Positions 1 to 6,048 of a DNA stretch of 64,000 bases are shown piece after piece. The DNA is from a virus. The position numbers and the translations under genes were made by a program. A model generated the notes under the pieces. It worked only from the letters and a program-made list of their open reading frames with translations. It was not told the DNA's origin and made no database searches. The stretch is from positions 1 to 64,000 of the IMG/VR virus record IMGVR_UViG_3300003322_000423. One strand, 5' to 3'. How positions within the stretch are numbered: position 1 is the first letter of the stretch; every line of letters begins with the position of its first letter.

Positions 1-11
1 CGATCTTGAAA

Positions 12-31
12 AGCCCCTCCTGAGAGGGGCT
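12..31 (-). terminator. Rho-independent terminator of the first leftward unit
   Basis: A perfect 8-bp stem (12-19 with 24-31) encloses a 4-nt loop. Read leftward it is followed by TTTT. It lies 21 bases beyond the last gene of the unit that starts at 606. Confidence 0.75.
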
Positions 32-52
32 GATGATCTTGTGGTTGTCAGC

Positions 53-232
53 TCAGGTGCTGTCAGGGATGCGGGTTGCCGGGTACTCGATGCTGCCCAT
101 GTAGCCCTTGCAATCCCAGAACTGAATCTCCCCGTCACCGGAGATCTCGACAGCACGGCCGTCATGCAGCCACACTGTGAACGATTCGTCGTCCTTGGAC
201 AGGGTAACGTCTTCAATCTTCGCTGTTGCCAT
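53..232 (-). CDS. Small hypothetical protein (59 aa)
   Basis: This 59-residue acidic protein begins MATAKIEDVT and ends ATRIPDST. I do not recognise a family. It is supported by its start context: the ATG follows the sequence GAGTGACTGATCACC, a close variant of the GTGATCACC-ATG block before the neighbouring leftward genes. It is the last gene of a three-gene unit (promoter near 650-678, terminator at 12-31). It is short, soluble and without transmembrane segments or cysteine clusters, apart from one Cys in FWDCKGY. Its role is unknown. Its position at the left end suggests an early or accessory gene. Confidence 0.6.
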   Translation of the reverse strand: MATAKIEDVTLSKDDESFTVWLHDGRAVEISGDGEIQFWDCKGYMGSIEYPATRIPDST

Positions 233-241
233 GGTGATCAG

Positions 242-436
242 TCACTCTCCCTTGAGTTCGTCAAGGCTGAGGGCGGTTTCGGTGCTGTCGATGCCGTCAT
301 CCCAGCACACCGTGAACAGGGTCGTCCCGCTAGGACCGGTCGTGGTCCGCAGGATACGGCCATGGTTCGGTTCGTCTCCCCAGATGTTGTCAGGGACGAT
401 GTCTCCGACGCTGTATTTGCTCAGGCTCACTGCCAT
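242..436 (-). CDS. Small hypothetical protein (64 aa)
   Basis: The protein is MAVSLSKYSV..SLDELKGE, 64 residues. The ATG at 436 was chosen over an in-frame ATG nine bases upstream because it sits directly after TGATCACC, as in the sister genes. A short beta-rich stretch (HGRILRTT, LFTVCWDDG) is compatible with a small SH3-like fold, but that is only a guess. It is the middle gene of the unit transcribed from 650-678 and lies 5 bases from the stop of the upstream gene. Function unknown. Confidence 0.65.
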   Translation of the reverse strand: MAVSLSKYSVGDIVPDNIWGDEPNHGRILRTTTGPSGTTLFTVCWDDGIDSTETALSLDELKGE

Positions 437-441
437 GGTGA

Positions 442-606
442 TCACTTGCTCCCGAACGAGTTGGTGTGCCAGATCAGGTACCGCAGAGCCCTCAGGTCGT
501 TCTGTGCGAGGCGTCCGAGGTTCTCCCGGACCACTGTGTCGCGAGCTGTGGTGACTTCACCTGTGGTGAGGTTGATGCTGTCTCCGGCCTTGAGGACGGT
601 GCTCAT
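442..606 (-). CDS. Small hypothetical protein (54 aa)
   Basis: The protein is MSTVLKAGDS..HTNSFGSK, 54 residues. A longer in-frame reading to 771 exists, but it runs through the promoter at 650-678. The ATG at 606 carries the repeated start block GGGAGTGATCACC-ATG, so the short form is preferred. It is the first gene of the left unit, with a leader of about 37 nt. It is charged and probably helical (VVRENLGRLAQNDLRALRYL). No family recognised. Confidence 0.65.
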   Translation of the reverse strand: MSTVLKAGDSINLTTGEVTTARDTVVRENLGRLAQNDLRALRYLIWHTNSFGSK

Positions 607-649
607 GGTGATCACTCCCTGATCCGGTGTCTCGTTGCCTTGTGCTTTT

Positions 650-678
650 AATATACCCCGGGCGACGTGCTGTGTAAA
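650..678 (-). promoter_or_regulatory. Leftward sigma70/HrdB-type promoter
   Basis: Read leftward: TTTACA (673-678), a 17-bp spacer, then TATATT (650-655). It is followed by the start block at 606. A near-identical -10 context (GGGGTATATTA) recurs at 1244-1249. Confidence 0.75.
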
Positions 679-815
679 CAGATCAAGCTGATCTGTTTCA
701 AGATCTTCTGGACAGAGCAAGCGCTTATTCAGTTGATCATGGTCAAGGTCCAAAAATGATCGATCGTCCATTCAGCAAGCTAAATACACAAATGGCAGTA
801 CAAAGGGCAGTACAA

Positions 816-833
816 AGGGCCCTTTCGGGCCCT
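816..833 (-). terminator. GC-rich hairpin terminator
   Basis: A 7-bp stem AGGGCCC/GGGCCCT. Read leftward the loop is GAAA, a stable GNRA-type tetraloop, followed by TTTG. It sits just beyond the stop at 847 of the second leftward unit. Two copies of GGCAGTACAAA (794-804 and 807-817 area) flank it. Confidence 0.65.
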
Positions 834-846
834 GAGAGGAGATCGG

Positions 847-1029
847 TCACCGCCACCTGTAGGTGAACTCATGTACGTTTTCCCAGCCTCCCTCAGAGCG
901 CCTGCGGTGAGCGAAGAGGGTGGTGATGCCGTAGCGGTGATTCACGTCCCGGATGATGCGGTACAGGTTGCCGTTGACCTTGAGGTAGCGCTCATCGTCT
1001 GCGATCTCGAAGCGCTTCAGGGTGGCCAT
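847..1029 (-). CDS. Small hypothetical protein (60 aa)
   Basis: The protein is MATLKRFEIA..VHEFTYRWR, 60 residues, basic. The ATG at 1029 has the repeated GTGATCACC block directly upstream. That block overlaps the stop codon of the preceding gene (TGA at 1035-1037), so the two are probably translationally coupled. Alternating short strands (YLKVNGNLYRIIRDV, GITTLFAHRRR) suggest a small beta domain. No family recognised. Confidence 0.65.
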   Translation of the reverse strand: MATLKRFEIADDERYLKVNGNLYRIIRDVNHRYGITTLFAHRRRSEGGWENVHEFTYRWR

Positions 1030-1034
1030 GGTGA

Positions 1035-1205
1035 TCACTCACCTTCCGCGTAGAAGTAGATGCTGCCGTCACTGGCGTACTCGCCGACGATCACGCCGTC
1101 CTCGTTGCGGTAGTACTCGTCCCACGGGTCGTACGCGGTGAAGGGGACAGGCTCCGGGTCGTAAGTCTGGGTCTGGGTCTGGGTCTGGTTCTCGGTGCTG
1201 TTCAT
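1035..1205 (-). CDS. Small hypothetical protein with a TQ repeat (56 aa)
   Basis: The protein begins MNSTENQTQTQTQTYDPEP and ends YFYAEGE. It is 56 residues and acidic. The N-terminal TQ run is encoded by a tandem CAGACC repeat, which is prone to copy-number change. The start follows GGGAGTGATCAAG, close to the common start block. The stop overlaps the translation start block of the 847-1029 gene. The promoter is at 1244-1271. Function unknown. Confidence 0.6.
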   Translation of the reverse strand: MNSTENQTQTQTQTYDPEPVPFTAYDPWDEYYRNEDGVIVGEYASDGSIYFYAEGE

Positions 1206-1243
1206 CTTGATCACTCCCTGTCCTTGTTCTTCCTTATGCTTCT

Positions 1244-1271
1244 AATATACCCCGGTTCCGCGCGGATGCAA
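1244..1271 (-). promoter_or_regulatory. Leftward promoter
   Basis: Read leftward: TTGCAT (1266-1271), a 16-bp spacer, TATATT (1244-1249). The GGGGTATATTA context is the same as at 650-655. It drives the genes at 1035-1205 and 847-1029. Confidence 0.65.
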
Positions 1272-1273
1272 CC

Positions 1274-1310
1274 CCCTGGGCGAATCTTTTCCAAGATTCT
1301 TTTCCCAGGG
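1274..1310 (-). terminator. Extended hairpin between two leftward units
   Basis: An outer stem CCCTGGG/CCCAGGG (1274-1280 with 1304-1310) encloses a 7-bp inner stem GAATCTT/AAGATTC (1282-1288 with 1293-1299). It lies between the stop at 1346 and the next promoter. Leftward it lacks a long T run, so terminator function is less certain. Confidence 0.5.
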
Positions 1311-1345
1311 AGTGCGGCTGTCCAGGGGCGCTGTGCGCGTGCTGG

Positions 1346-1594
1346 CTACCGGGTGAACGCACCCTCTATGTAGTCCCCCGTGGAGGGCACATACACGTCC
1401 TTGTGGCCCAGCACGAGGTAGAAGCCGTTCGCTTCGTCCCAATCCCAGCACACGCTGTCTTTCTGGCCCTTCGTGCTGTCGCACCAGGACACGGACGGGT
1501 GGCGCTCAGGACGCGTCGTGTTCGCGTGGGAGGTGGCTGTGGAGAGTACCGCCAGGATCAGAGCTGCGATCGCGGTGGCTGTCTTCTTGATCAT
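1346..1594 (-). CDS. Small secreted protein with signal peptide (82 aa)
   Basis: The ATG at 1594 gives an N-terminus of typical export type: MIKKTATA, then a hydrophobic core AALILAVLSTA and a likely cleavage site after SHA (residue 24). A longer in-frame extension to 1666 was rejected because it would cross the promoter at 1625-1653. The mature part is about 58 residues with two cysteines (SWCDSTKG, SVCWDWD) that could form one disulphide. It is a one-gene unit with its own promoter. It may act in the envelope or outside the cell. I do not recognise the family. Confidence 0.7.
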   Translation of the reverse strand: MIKKTATAIAALILAVLSTATSHANTTRPERHPSVSWCDSTKGQKDSVCWDWDEANGFYLVLGHKDVYVPSTGDYIEGAFTR

Positions 1595-1624
1595 CGTCTT
1601 GCCTCTCCGTGTGTTCCTGGTTCT

Positions 1625-1653
1625 GTTATACCACTGTCCCTGTCCGGTGTAAA
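1625..1653 (-). promoter_or_regulatory. Leftward promoter of the secreted protein gene
   Basis: Read leftward: TTTACA (1648-1653), a 17-bp spacer, TATAAC (1625-1630). The predicted leader is about 25 nt before the ATG at 1594. Confidence 0.75.
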
Positions 1654-1819
1654 CACAGAATCTCAAGATCTTGCTGCGTGATCTTGCAATCGTTAGCTTT
1701 GCTCACAAAGGCAATTCGCCGGCTGTTCATGTTGATCTTGAAACGGGCTGCGAAACGATCTTGATACGAGTGATGATATGATGGGTCGTCAGCAGAACAC
1801 TTATGGAGTGGAACAGAGC

Positions 1820-2365
1820 ATGAACAAAGAACAGGAGTGGCACCGTAAGCAGCAAGCGTATGACATGCGATTACGCGGCAAGACGTACCGGGTGATAGCT
1901 GATGAACTCGGTGTCGGTGTCGGAACGGTTCACAGATGGGTGCAAGAGGTACTCGACTCCATCGTGCTGCCCACGGTCGAAGCTGTCCGCAAGCAAGAGG
2001 TCGACAGACTCATGCGCTATCTCGATGTGCTTGACACCAGGATAGAAGACGGCGACGACAAGGCAGTTGGTCTTGCGCTCAAGGTGTCCGAGAGACTCGC
2101 TAAGATGCTCGGCGTCGATATGCCCACACAGGTACAGGTCGAGCGTACCGAAGTCACTCAAGTGGATCTGGCCATACGGGACTTGATAAGCAGTCAGGCT
2201 GCTAAGAACCGTGCCCGTCTTGAGGCTGCGTCACATATCAGATCATCAGGTGACACACCATCACATGTTGATGTTTCAACTGATGACATGTCAACTGACT
2301 ACACATCAACTGATGTTGTCTCAACTGATGAGCTGTCAGTTGAACGTATCGTGTTCGACAACTGA
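1820..2365 (+). CDS. Helix-turn-helix protein, possible terminase small subunit
   Basis: From the ATG at 1820 the protein is 181 residues (an ATG at 1778 would add 14). Residues 5-45 form an HTH of the small-terminase/resolvase type (RLRGKTYRVIADELGVGVGTVHRWV). A central helical part ends in SERLAKMLGVDMP, a phrase common in phage small terminase subunits. The C-terminal tail has a 5-residue repeat (VSTD/MSTD/TSTD) encoded by a 15-bp tandem repeat. If it is TerS, it recognises packaging DNA for the large subunit at 9010. It lies about 6.6 kb from that gene, which is unusual. A plain DNA-binding regulator is the alternative. Confidence 0.55.
   Translation: MNKEQEWHRKQQAYDMRLRGKTYRVIADELGVGVGTVHRWVQEVLDSIVLPTVEAVRKQEVDRLMRYLDVLDTRIEDGDDKAVGLALKVSERLAKMLGVDMPTQVQVERTEVTQVDLAIRDLISSQAAKNRARLEAASHIRSSGDTPSHVDVSTDDMSTDYTSTDVVSTDELSVERIVFDN
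2276..2342 (+). repeat. 15-bp tandem repeat carrying TCAACTG
   Basis: TCAACTG occurs at 2276, 2291, 2306 and 2321, and its inverted form TCAGTTG at 2336, exactly 15 bp apart. Further copies lie downstream at 2389 and 2453, outside the coding region. The array codes for the (X)STD tail of the HTH protein and may double as a binding site. Confidence 0.7.
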
Positions 2366-2523
2366 CACAAGATCAAACTGATAGATCGTCAACTGGCGTT
2401 GTGCTGGCCAGGGTTGCGATTTGGACCAAGATCATTTGTAGCTGAAGGGCCGTCAACTGCCCGTTATATCACGCCCCTTTATGCAGGGGCCGTTGCACTG
2501 TAGATCATTTAGGAGGGGCTGTT

Positions 2524-2730
2524 ATGTCCACGCGCGTATCTGAACACACATCACCTGAGATCGACTCAGATCCGGTGCCGACCATGGCGGTTGTGGCTGA
2601 GGCCGATGATACGGCTGATACCGATGACGGCGTTTACATCTCCCACGCCCTCTTGAACCAGCTTGTACGTACGGCGTCTTACAACCGGGGCGTTCACTGC
2701 TCTTCCTGCCGCTGTACCCCGTCTGCCTAG
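2524..2730 (+). CDS. Small hypothetical protein with C-terminal cysteines (68 aa)
   Basis: The protein is MSTRVSEHTS..SCRCTPSA. A strong ribosome site (GGAGG, 8 nt before the ATG) supports it. Residues 1-40 are acidic and probably disordered. The C-terminus carries HCSSCRC, which could bind a metal. It lies between the HTH gene and the low-complexity region and is followed by a good terminator at 2752. Function unknown. Confidence 0.6.
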   Translation: MSTRVSEHTSPEIDSDPVPTMAVVAEADDTADTDDGVYISHALLNQLVRTASYNRGVHCSSCRCTPSA

Positions 2731-2751
2731 CCTTTGCCTTGCTCACCCTTC

Positions 2752-2787
2752 AAGCGCCTTTCCCACAGCGAGAGGCGCTTTCTCTTT
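2752..2787 (+). terminator. Rightward terminator
   Basis: An 8-bp stem AAGCGCCT/AGGCGCTT (2752-2759 with 2773-2780) followed by TCTCTTT, just after the stop at 2730. Confidence 0.7.
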
Positions 2788-2839
2788 GCCCCGTTCCCAG
2801 GGTTGCCATTGTCTTTGTGCACTTACCCCGCATTGCACT

Positions 2840-3045
2840 CACACCCCCTCTTGCATACACCTACACATATACACCTACCTGCATATACGTACATACACAT
2901 ATACGCATACATACACATACATACGTACATACATACACATATACATACATATACATATATACATACATACCTATACACATAGTGCATATACATACATATA
3001 CCATATACACATATACATATATACATAATAATACATTCATCAATT
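2840..3045. repeat. Alternating purine-pyrimidine low-complexity tract
   Basis: About 200 bases made almost only of ATACAT, ACATAT and ATACAC units. There is no credible gene: open frames here are by-products of the repeat (runs of Tyr, Ile, Thr, His). The base composition is unlike the rest of the window. It forms the first half of a 750-base gene-free stretch (2731-3481). Confidence 0.8.
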
Positions 3046-3084
3046 CACATTTCCAATTTCGTTTTGCCCGAAAAATTCAGAGTT

Positions 3085-3385
3085 GAGAAAAGGAAATGCG
3101 GTGATGAGAGATGATGGGATGACGAGTGGAGAGTGGTGGTGGCAGTGGAGTGGTGGTGGATGGACGGAGTGTGGTGATGGAGTGTCAGGGCAAGGAGTGA
3201 TGGACAGTCAGAGAGTGATGGGATGGAAGGTGACAGGGTGACAGAAGTGATGGTGAGTCAGATGTGATGGGATGTCAGGAGAGGAGAGGGACAGATGTGA
3301 TGGTGTGTCAGATGGTGACAGGGTGAGAGGTGATGAGCAGTCAGAGCTGACGGGGCATAAGCTGACGAGTGGTGAGAGGATCATG
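3085..3385. repeat. G/A-rich, C-poor degenerate repeat tract
   Basis: The + strand is nearly C-free and built from variants of GTGATGGGATG, GTCAGAGAG and GTGACAGG. No gene is credible here. The strand asymmetry is extreme. The tract ends at a perfect 7-bp hairpin ATACCCC/GGGGTAT (3389-3405) just before the leftward small-gene block. Confidence 0.7.
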
Positions 3386-3481
3386 GGCATACCCCTGGGG
3401 GGTATTTACGGGATCTTGATAGCGGGGGGAGAGCCGATTTTTGTGCGACCAAAATTTTGAAATGTTTGTGCTACGGTGTAA

Positions 3482-3682
3482 TTATATGCCGTCTCCGTTC
3501 ATCGCACATGTGAAGCATCCGTCGTCGCACGCGAACCCATGCCTGTGAGGTTCCTCATATCCGCATCCGGGGTCGTCGATGCAGTCCGGGTACGGGCACT
3601 CACATATCCAAGGGTAGTAGATCCCGCAGCTTCCGGGTACATCTATGAATTTTCTGTGTACGGGGCAGTCTTCAGCGTTCAT
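3482..3682 (-). CDS. Cysteine-rich small protein (66 aa)
   Basis: The protein MNAEDCPVHR..CAMNGDGI has nine cysteines in 66 residues, arranged in pairs such as CECPYPDC and CDDGCFTC. This is typical of small zinc-binding proteins, although no named family is recognised. It is the most distal gene of the leftward small-gene block and overlaps the upstream gene by 11 bases, pointing to coupled translation. No membrane segment or signal peptide is visible. Confidence 0.65.
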   Translation of the reverse strand: MNAEDCPVHRKFIDVPGSCGIYYPWICECPYPDCIDDPGCGYEEPHRHGFACDDGCFTCAMNGDGI

Positions 3683-3860
3683 CAGAGGGCTCTACTTTCA
3701 CAAGACAACGCCAGCAATAGGCACCGTATCCTCCGGACACCCAGTACTTGTGTCTGCACAGAATACCCCCTAGTACTACCATGTAAAAAGTCTTCCACCA
3801 GACTTGTTTTTCGAAATCTTCGACTTCCCCGCTCCGGGGGACTAGTATCTTTTTATTCAT
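3672..3860 (-). CDS. Small hypothetical protein with CxxC (62 aa)
   Basis: The protein MNKKILVPRS..VEPSDER has a moderately hydrophobic middle (FYMVVLGGILC) and a C-terminal YCWRCLV. It overlaps the genes on both sides by a few bases (4 upstream, 11 downstream), the packing seen throughout this block. It may be a weak membrane-associated or zinc-binding protein. No family recognised. Confidence 0.6.
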   Translation of the reverse strand: MNKKILVPRSGEVEDFEKQVWWKTFYMVVLGGILCRHKYWVSGGYGAYCWRCLVKVEPSDER

Positions 3861-4081
3861 TCGTTGTCCGTTGTGTCCAGGTTTCGGGCGATGTTGTCCA
3901 CAGCTTCGGTCACACGGTCTGTGGCATCAAGATATCCGGCTATGTAACATGCCCGGACAAGGTCCATGTGGTTTTCGATAAACAGTTCTTTGTTGTCCGT
4001 CCAGGCTGAGGGTATACCTTCATCCCATACAATAGCCAGATGACGGGATATTTCAGCCATGTGCTCTTCGAATTCAGTCAT
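3857..4081 (-). CDS. Small helical hypothetical protein (74 aa)
   Basis: The start MTEFEEHMAE at 4081 overlaps the end of the upstream gene and is preferred over an upstream in-frame ATG at 4132. The protein looks all-helical and acidic (EISRHLAIVW, MDLVRACYIAGYLDATDRVTEA). The stop overlaps the next gene by 4 bases. This is the least cysteine-rich member of the block. Function unknown. Confidence 0.65.
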   Translation of the reverse strand: MTEFEEHMAEISRHLAIVWDEGIPSAWTDNKELFIENHMDLVRACYIAGYLDATDRVTEAVDNIARNLDTTDNE

Positions 4082-4274
4082 CTTTATCCTTGGATTGTTT
4101 CTCCATACGGGGCCAGGTGAGTCCGCAGCCACAGGTCTTGCCGGAGTGGCACAGACACTCGCAATGCCCGATTACCACGCAGTCAGGGTTATCACATTCT
4201 TCATAATCGCAGTACCCCATCAAATACCCTCCGTAGCAGAGGTACACCTTGCAGTTCTCGTGATTATGGGTCAT
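4074..4274 (-). CDS. Cysteine-rich small protein (66 aa)
   Basis: The protein MTHNHENCKV..KQSKDKDD contains ten cysteines, including CDYEECDNPDC and CECLCHSGKTCGCG. It probably binds metal ions. The ATG at 4274 is chosen because AGGAAACTG precedes it and the upstream stop is 7 bases away. An ATG at 4301 would add nine residues. Cys spacing resembles that of neighbours, suggesting descent from a common ancestor, although identity is too low to prove by eye. Confidence 0.65.
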   Translation of the reverse strand: MTHNHENCKVYLCYGGYLMGYCDYEECDNPDCVVIGHCECLCHSGKTCGCGLTWPRMEKQSKDKDD

Positions 4275-4281
4275 CAGTTTC

Positions 4282-4413
4282 CTACTCTGGCCATGGCTCA
4301 TCTTCTACGTGACAGATGCAGTCACACCGGTATGGGTACAACACCTCTCCATCGTCGTCTATTATCATGTTACCCCACTGGCAGCAGTCATGAATTACAG
4401 TCATTACAGTCAT
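4282..4413 (-). CDS. Very small Cys-containing protein (43 aa)
   Basis: The protein is MTVMTVIHDCCQWG..DEPWPE. The ATG at 4413 has GGAG six bases upstream. The first codons are made by a 9-base repeat (ATGACTGTA), which in the other frame encodes the DCN repeats ending the gene at 4388-4747. The region is thus doubly coding for about 26 bases. CDCICH may bind a metal. Function unknown. Confidence 0.5.
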   Translation of the reverse strand: MTVMTVIHDCCQWGNMIIDDDGEVLYPYRCDCICHVEDEPWPE

Positions 4414-4747
4414 TACAGTCTCCACAGGCATCAAGGTCAGACGCGTCTACAGCTCCGCAAGTTTCCTCTACCTTACAACAGGATTTTGAGTTGGTGTAAC
4501 CTCCTGGGCCGCAGGAACACCAGACCGAGGGGCGGGCGCAGTCTGCTGGACCGGCAGGACATACGCAGGAGCCGCCTGGGGCGCAAGGGTCCACGGCTCC
4601 GCAAGTACCCCTGTGTGCTGCGAAGTGCTCCAGTCTCTCTACAAAACTTATGAGCACACTCATGGCGGATATACGGCCCTCGGGGGTTTTCCGACCTTCC
4701 CAGTCGCACACCATGGTCATGAACCTCATGCGCTGTTCAGGAGTCAT
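4388..4747 (-). CDS. Cysteine-rich protein with DCN repeats (119 aa)
   Basis: From the ATG at 4747 (overlapping the upstream gene by 11 bases) the first 45 residues are helical (MTPEQRMRFMTMVCDWEG). The rest holds about fifteen cysteines: CAPGGSCVCPAG, CSCGPGG, CGDCNDCNDC. The tail is a triple 9-base repeat coding Asp-Cys-Asn. Such density suggests either several metal sites or a disulphide-rich protein, but no signal peptide is present. The family is not recognised. It may be a fusion of a helical domain with a variable Cys-rich tail. Confidence 0.65.
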   Translation of the reverse strand: MTPEQRMRFMTMVCDWEGRKTPEGRISAMSVLISFVERLEHFAAHRGTCGAVDPCAPGGSCVCPAGPADCARPSVWCSCGPGGYTNSKSCCKVEETCGAVDASDLDACGDCNDCNDCNS

Positions 4748-4943
4748 TACACATGTCCTCTTCCCGGATGTATCTGAGGGATTCGTCCCCGCCACCACAA
4801 ACATCTTCGTCAGGGTCTTCCATTTGAGGGTCTCCGTGTTCCGGGCAGTCGGGGTGAGCATAGGCAATCCCGACATGACCGTATTCAGGGAATCCTATAT
4901 CGGCAGGGGTCAGACATAGACCATTGCACTCAGAGGTAATCAT
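4737..4943 (-). CDS. Small hypothetical protein (68 aa)
   Basis: The protein MITSECNGLC..EEDMCNDS has a conserved-looking core with histidines and cysteines (GIAYAHPDCPEHGDP) that could bind zinc. The C-terminal third is acidic. It overlaps the downstream gene by 11 bases. No family recognised. Confidence 0.6.
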   Translation of the reverse strand: MITSECNGLCLTPADIGFPEYGHVGIAYAHPDCPEHGDPQMEDPDEDVCGGGDESLRYIREEDMCNDS

Positions 4944-4952
4944 TGGTCCCCT

Positions 4953-5084
4953 TTATTTGTTCAGCAGCAGCGTCAGTACGACAACCTGTAGTATGACACC
5001 TGTCACAGCACAGAAAGTACGTAGAATCTCTGCCGCATGGCGGATGTTCTTGTTATGGATAACAGTTTCTAAGCGGTCATTCAT
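4953..5084 (-). CDS. Single-pass membrane peptide (43 aa)
   Basis: The ATG at 5084 follows AGGAGACCT, a good ribosome site. The protein MNDRLETVIH..LTLLLNK has a charged N-terminal half and one C-terminal hydrophobic helix of about 18 residues (CAVTGVILQVVVLTLLL). It is probably inserted in the inner membrane. Small membrane peptides like this are often toxic or regulatory in phages, but nothing here shows which. Confidence 0.6.
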   Translation of the reverse strand: MNDRLETVIHNKNIRHAAEILRTFCAVTGVILQVVVLTLLLNK

Positions 5085-5109
5085 AGGTCTCCTAGGGGTT
5101 GGTATGGGA

Positions 5110-5331
5110 TTAAAACCCACATTTAGGGCAAGGTTCAGTCTCCAGCTCGGCGCATTTGTCACAGCTCAGAGGTGTACCGGAGGGATGGTCTATACCTACA
5201 AGCCTGGCTCCGCATAACGCGTATGTTTCAAAAGGTATGTTTACCGGAAAACAAACCCAGCAGACTATGTGGACCGGTAATTCTGAGCCTGTGAGGGAAA
5301 TTTCTATGGCCTCAGCCAGTTCGGTGTTCAT
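5110..5331 (-). CDS. Zinc-ribbon-like small protein (73 aa)
   Basis: The protein MNTELAEAIE..PCPKCGF carries CWVC (residues 24-27 region), CDKC and a terminal CPKCGF, the layout of a rubredoxin/zinc-ribbon knuckle pair. It overlaps the upstream gene by 20 bases. Probably a metal-binding adaptor or nucleic-acid-binding protein. Target unknown. Confidence 0.6.
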   Translation of the reverse strand: MNTELAEAIEISLTGSELPVHIVCWVCFPVNIPFETYALCGARLVGIDHPSGTPLSCDKCAELETEPCPKCGF

Positions 5332-5500
5332 TCTGCTCCAGATACCGGGTTATCGCGTCTTGAATACACTCTTGCGAGGGTACACATGAGCCATGGCGAT
5401 TCAGCAGTGTCGGGTAGGCATTGGTCATAAGAAAGTTATCCACCGGGTCCGACCAGGACTTCGGCTCCCAGCCAGTCATGTTATCGTCTCGATTACACAT
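5312..5500 (-). CDS. Small hypothetical protein (62 aa)
   Basis: The protein MCNRDDNMTG..NEHRTG is soluble, with two cysteines and a helical C-terminus (SQECIQDAITRYLEQ). Its first base coincides with the last base of the upstream gene stop (TGATG type junction at 5500), a sign of coupled translation. No family recognised. Confidence 0.55.
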   Translation of the reverse strand: MCNRDDNMTGWEPKSWSDPVDNFLMTNAYPTLLNRHGSCVPSQECIQDAITRYLEQNEHRTG

Positions 5501-5688
5501 CAGGACTCCAGTTCGTCAATACAGTCCCAGCACAACAGCCATTTATCACCCCTGTGCCAGTCTGGGGAGTCCCGCCACTCGAACCCATTTGGGTTGGTGT
5601 CGGTACTATCGCTTACGTCCTCCGGATGAAACGATTTGCCCTCTTCACAATTGTCACAATGCACCCAGGCTTCAAACGAGATGCCCAT
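5500..5688 (-). CDS. Small protein with two CxxC motifs (62 aa)
   Basis: The protein MGISFEAWVH..CIDELES has CDNC near the N-terminus and CWDC near the C-terminus. That is the four-ligand layout of a small zinc ribbon, separated by an acidic loop (HPEDVSDSTDTNP). Neighbour genes on both sides are within 1-2 bases. Role unknown. Confidence 0.6.
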   Translation of the reverse strand: MGISFEAWVHCDNCEEGKSFHPEDVSDSTDTNPNGFEWRDSPDWHRGDKWLLCWDCIDELES

Positions 5689-5689
5689 G

Positions 5690-5830
5690 TCAATTACTTG
5701 AACTTTCGTAGCCTATAGGATAGTCGTCGGAATTATCGTGATCAAGGTCACCGGGATGGCTGTCTGTTCTGCATTCAATATGATCTGTATAACGATCGTG
5801 GTAAAAGCACCAGATTCGAGTTTCACACAT
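5690..5830 (-). CDS. Very small acidic protein (46 aa)
   Basis: The protein is MCETRIWCFY..YESSSN, rich in Asp and His (TDHIECRTDSHPGDLDHD). Its TGA is one base from the next ATG, the junction style of the block, which is the main support for calling it. The three cysteines and histidines could bind metal. No family recognised. Confidence 0.5.
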   Translation of the reverse strand: MCETRIWCFYHDRYTDHIECRTDSHPGDLDHDNSDDYPIGYESSSN

Positions 5831-5841
5831 TTGTCGCTCCG

Positions 5842-6048
5842 TCACCAGTTTTCATACTGTCGTACGCCCGCCCATCGTGACACATCACCCCATTTGTCTT
5901 CGAACCACTCACCTTGATCATCTATACTCTTGCCCGTGGCTATCCAGGTGAAAGGGCTGAGGACAATTAGAAACATTGCTCCTAGTAGCATAAATGGCAA
6001 TAGCAGGATATAAGCGATACGGCGAAATACAGCGTCAGTTTTCCTCAC
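5842..6048 (-). CDS. Small membrane protein (68 aa)
   Basis: The protein MRKTDAVFRR..RQYENW has one long or two short hydrophobic helices (IAYILLLPFMLLGAMFLIVLSP, residues 11-32) after a basic N-terminus, and a soluble tail with many Trp and Asp. Probably an inner-membrane protein with its tail in the cytoplasm or periplasm-like space. It overlaps the upstream gene by 14 bases. Function unknown. Confidence 0.65.
   Translation of the reverse strand: MRKTDAVFRRIAYILLLPFMLLGAMFLIVLSPFTWIATGKSIDDQGEWFEDKWGDVSRWAGVRQYENW

Noticed and set aside
442-771. Longer version of the small gene starting at 771
   Set aside because: It would cross a good promoter and the repeated start block, which point to the ATG at 606.
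2823-3086. Several open frames on both strands in the ATACAT tract
   Set aside because: They consist of runs of Tyr, Thr, Ile and His in every frame, as expected from the repeat itself, and none has a ribosome site.
4388-4876. Longer version of the Cys-rich gene starting at 4876
   Set aside because: The extra 43 residues overlap almost the whole of the neighbouring gene at 4737-4943 and lack a ribosome site.
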